Source: Silurus meridionalis
Lineage: Eukaryota > Chordata > Actinopteri > Siluriformes > Siluridae
Direction: 5' to 3'
Assembly: GCF_014805685.1 (NCBI RefSeq)
Contig: NC_060886.1
Coordinates: forward strand, 17,691,108 to 17,755,107
Length of the DNA: 64,000 nt
Shown here: positions 61,104 through 64,000 of the stretch, piece after piece
How the letters are laid out: every line of letters starts with the position of its first letter
Position numbering within the stretch: position 1 is the first letter of the stretch
Position numbers and translations under genes: made by a program
Notes under the pieces: model-generated
The model's input: only the letters and a program-made list of their open reading frames with translations
What the model was told of the DNA's origin: nothing
Database searches by the model: none

Positions 61104-61422
61104 TACAGTAATCCCCCGCTTTATCACGGTTCGAGTCTCGAGTCTCTGCCACATGAATAATTTGTTTTGCTGATTTTGTCTCTCGCGGATAGAGCGATAA
61201 ATCAAAAAAATAATAGGGAATTGTTTTTATGGAGTTTTATGTTGCAATAATTAAATGTATTAATAGAAATATACTTATTAATTATAAAATGCAATAAAAT
61301 GTTAATACAGTACAGTACTGTATACATAAAATAGCATTTTTAAGGTGGTGTTTATCCCTGTTTTTCTTTTATCACGGGGGGTTTTGGAACGTAACCACCG
61401 CGGTAAACGGGGGATTACTGTA
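61104..61422 (+). mobile_element. pogo/Tigger-like non-autonomous element
   Basis: Ends TACAGTAATCCCCCGCTTTA and CGGTAAACGGGGGATTACTG then TA are inverted repeats with TA at both ends; the inner end reads GGTTTTGGAACGTAACCACC as in common vertebrate elements of this type. 319 bp, no transposase. Confidence 0.82.
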
Positions 61423-61544
61423 ATATTATTTTACATTTATATATTTGTATTTGCATTTTAAAGTCCTATCACGATTAAAGCATTAAATGAGCTTAGATTT
61501 CACAGAAATTTTGACATGACGTCATCAATAAAAATAAATTTTTT

Positions 61545-61690
61545 TCTAAAAAGGAAACAAATTACATGTTCATTTTAAGAAAGCAGTTTTATTTTCTCTC
61601 TCTTATTTAGTAGTGCTCTTTAATAAAGAGAAAAGGCACCTTATCCGGTTACTCCATTACTAAAATAATCAATAGCTGCAGCTCTAATAA
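61545..61690 (+). mobile_element. Right-end fragment of the 37588-38605 family
   Basis: Shares GGAAACAAATTAC, TGTTCATTTTAA, CTTTAATAAAGA and AGCTGCAGC with 38290-38605, without the SINE. Confidence 0.55.
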
Positions 61691-62847
61691 CGAGCGCATG
61701 CCTCTTTGTGTTGTAGCACATGAATTTGATTGTCACCAAAATCTATTCCAACGGCATGAAAAAAGCATGCAATATAGAAAAGCTCCTATACAAATACTAC
61801 TTCATCACCAGCAGCCGCTCTGTGGTTTAGCAACACGGGGGGTCATCAGTAAAGTAGCTACTCCCTCAGCCTGCCAAAGCTCCGAGGTTTAATAGCAGTA
61901 AAACTCTTTAAAAGCTGTGATTAAAACACGTAAGCCCTCCCAATGCCGGCCAAAAAGTGACGACATCACCACATGCACATCCTGCCATCACATTTAGTCT
62001 AGAAGGTGTTCCAGTGTCACGTGAAAAAATATCCTACACCATGTCTCGAATAGACTTTTTAGATCACAAACAAAATATATATGTTTTTGGCATTCAGCCT
62101 GCAAAATTAATTTTTAAACAGGAGATTTTCAGCAAAACTTCACAGACCATCGTTCCAAATAAAGTTTTTTCTTGGCTACAGTAGCACTGTCCACGTTGTT
62201 GACGTTCTCTGTTAACATTACGATTTGAACTCTGGGAGAAAATGAGAAAACCACTAAAGGTGCTATAACTTCTTACAAGGAAATGACCTGCATTATCATT
62301 TCTTAGCACAAAAAAAACCATATCGTGGTAAACATAATAGTGTAAAAAAAACTGTAATCGATCACAAATGGACGTGGTAGAAGCAGAATCAATTGCTTTA
62401 GGATGCGTCATTTAACCAAAAATGATTCTCTTCTGAGTGGTAACGGCCATGTGTGTTTTTTTTTCCATAACGCCATGTCCAGCCGTGTTTTCGCTCGCTT
62501 ATAAAACGCATAGAAACGTCACCAAAACAAACACCAAAAGTGACTCTGAGCATCAGGTCAAATTAAAATGGATGGTCATTAAAATACTGCATGACTGCAT
62601 AATTACATGTTTTAAAAAATGATCATATGTTGTACAAGTATGAGAAGTCTCCTCAGGCTAGAGAAAAAGAAAGACATGCAGCCGTAGGCCCCGTGCGAGG
62701 CTGAATGACTCATTAAACCCAAACCGGCTCCGTTTCCTCCAAAAGCGCTTTAACTTTCCAGTAGCGCTTTAACTTTTCCCACTTTCTTTCGCCCCAGGAT
62801 CCTCTGCCGTCACTCATCTCAACTGTGTTATTACTCGAGTTGTGTGC

Positions 62848-62848
<1 letters not shown>

Positions 62849-62898
<50 letters not shown>
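62849..62898 (+). repeat. (TG)25
   Basis: Simple repeat in fmnl2 intron 1. Confidence 0.95.
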
Positions 62899-62902
<4 letters not shown>

Positions 62903-63449
62903 CGTGTCTTAACTGCAGAAACCTGGGTCAAAGTGATGAGGGCTGCTCTAGAGGTAGTGAAGCATGAAGTCTGGCAATGTTTGACCTATAAAGCGAGACA
63001 AGCAGCCAGGCCTGTACCACCCAAACACACACACAAAACACATGCAAAATAGAAGAGCAGACATCAAATGCATTCCGTAGACACCCAGGTGCATCAACTG
63101 TTAAAGCCATGCTAACAACAGATTTTAGGATCTAAAAAAAAAAAAAAAAAAAAAAGGTTTAGAATAAAGCTGAACTGATTTGGAACACTATTCTTATTTA
63201 TAGGAACAGGAATCTGGCTCTCTAAAGAAAAAATGAATAGAAGCTGCAGGACACATTTATTACACAGTAATGCTTTAGTGAACGTGTTCTTTTCACAGGC
63301 AGGATGAGACACACCACGGGTGGACAGGTATGGGCTTGGAAATAGCGTAGGGTAGTAATGCAATCCTTTGTTTAAACATTGTTCGATTGTTTCGGGTTCA
63401 TCAGAGTCTGCTTTTCACTTAAAAAGCTTTTTAAAACAAGGCTACTAAC

Positions 63450-63740
63450 GCTGCATGTGTGAAATTCCTGAAAAATACACATTTATAAATGGACCTGTGA
63501 ATCTTGACTCACCTGGAGCAACCTATTATAGTGTGCCTAGAACTATAGATCAACATTCAGAATTTACTCTACACAGTCTTAATGGTTCATTCAGAAAAAG
63601 ATTGTGTCGAGTCCGGTTTCGCTCAAGGTCTCTTTCTTGAACTCAGGAAGTTTTCCCTCACTGTTGTTGCTCATTAGGAAGCAAAATCTACGTCCGGATT
63701 TCGGTAAAGCTGCTTTGCGACACCATCTATTGTTGAAGCT
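63450..63740 (+). mobile_element. Fragment of a common teleost dispersed repeat
   Basis: Contains CGCTCAAGGTCTCTTTCTTG, GAAGTTTTCCCTCACTGTTG, TTGCTCATTAGGAAG and GTAAAGCTGCTTTGCGACAC in the order usual for this fish repeat; the same tail phrase is at 14093-14180. Class not assigned. Confidence 0.5.
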
Positions 63741-64000
63741 ATTGCTCCAAACTGTATTGCTAATGCAACAATTATTTCCTGATCTGCCGTTCTCTAATGA
63801 GGTACAAAGCTTCTGCCCAATAAATCACGTGCATCTTTAGAACACTCAACCTGGCCACCCTCACCACTGGCGCTTTGCATAACGTCAACAAAGAGTCACC
63901 TCGATTACTATCAAACGTCAGTATTGCAAACAAGCAGATCACTGCCATAAGCATATTAACCCCCACCCCCGAAAGAAAGAAAAAAAGCAGCAGAAAAAGA

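Larger units (their letters stand above)
45822..64000 (-). other. Part of fmnl2 intron 1
   Basis: No exon recognised. The conserved first FMNL2 exon (the LEERFAIVL region) was looked for and not found, so it lies beyond the window. Contains microsatellites, four mobile elements listed separately, and long stretches (about 45850-47500, 47570-49500, 49700-51100, 51500-58940, 59750-61100, 61700-62840) in which I see nothing I can support. ORFs up to 163 codons here resemble no known family. Confidence 0.7.

Noticed and set aside
45822..64000. Search for the first fmnl2 coding exon and promoter
   Set aside because: The conserved N-terminal residues up to RFAIVL were not found on the - strand, and no CpG-rich promoter stands out; it lies beyond the window.

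Overview
The window is vertebrate nuclear DNA, almost certainly from a teleost fish. Genes are split into many short exons with GT/AG borders. The DNA is AT-rich, full of CA/TG, GA and TA microsatellites, and carries many teleost-type transposon relics (Tc1-like, hAT-like, pogo-like, SINE, LINE tails). The species cannot be fixed from the sequence; an otophysan such as a catfish is a guess.

Two protein genes explain all the coding sequence I can support. On the + strand, 1218-11672 holds the last 23 coding exons of prpf40a, a splicing factor with two WW domains, a row of FF domains and a basic Lys/Ser-rich tail; its first exons lie upstream of base 1. On the - strand, 45821 down to 17940 holds 25 coding exons of fmnl2, a Diaphanous-related formin with GBD/FH3, coiled coil, FH1, FH2 and DAD parts. 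Its first coding exon lies beyond base 64000, so 45822-64000 is part of fmnl2 intron 1. The genes converge tail to tail, the arrangement known for human FMNL2 and PRPF40A. Exon borders and phases were worked out by hand; all are consistent except one fmnl2 exon (41488-41565), which has one extra base and would bring in an early stop.

Layout: 1-1217 prpf40a intron with a 5'-truncated hAT-like repeat; 1218-11672 prpf40a exons; 11673-12053 its 3' UTR with AATAAA; 12070-16300 intergenic DNA with a 780-bp inverted-repeat element and a decayed Tc1 element; about 16300-17939 probable fmnl2 3' UTR; 17940-18568 two alternative fmnl2 last exons; 20791-24491 FH2 and DAD exons; 27664-29122 FH1 exons; 29386-45821 coiled-coil, FH3 and GBD exons; 45822-64000 intron 1 with MITEs and microsatellites.

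The two genes do not form a pathway: PRPF40A acts in the nucleus on 5' splice-site recognition, FMNL2 in the cytoplasm on actin filament growth. I found no previously undescribed system. The points most worth a second look are the single-base frameshift in fmnl2, the conserved choice of two formin C-termini, microsatellites that form the polypyrimidine tract or flank the donor at several splice sites, and three nested transposon insertions, two of them with readable target-site duplications.
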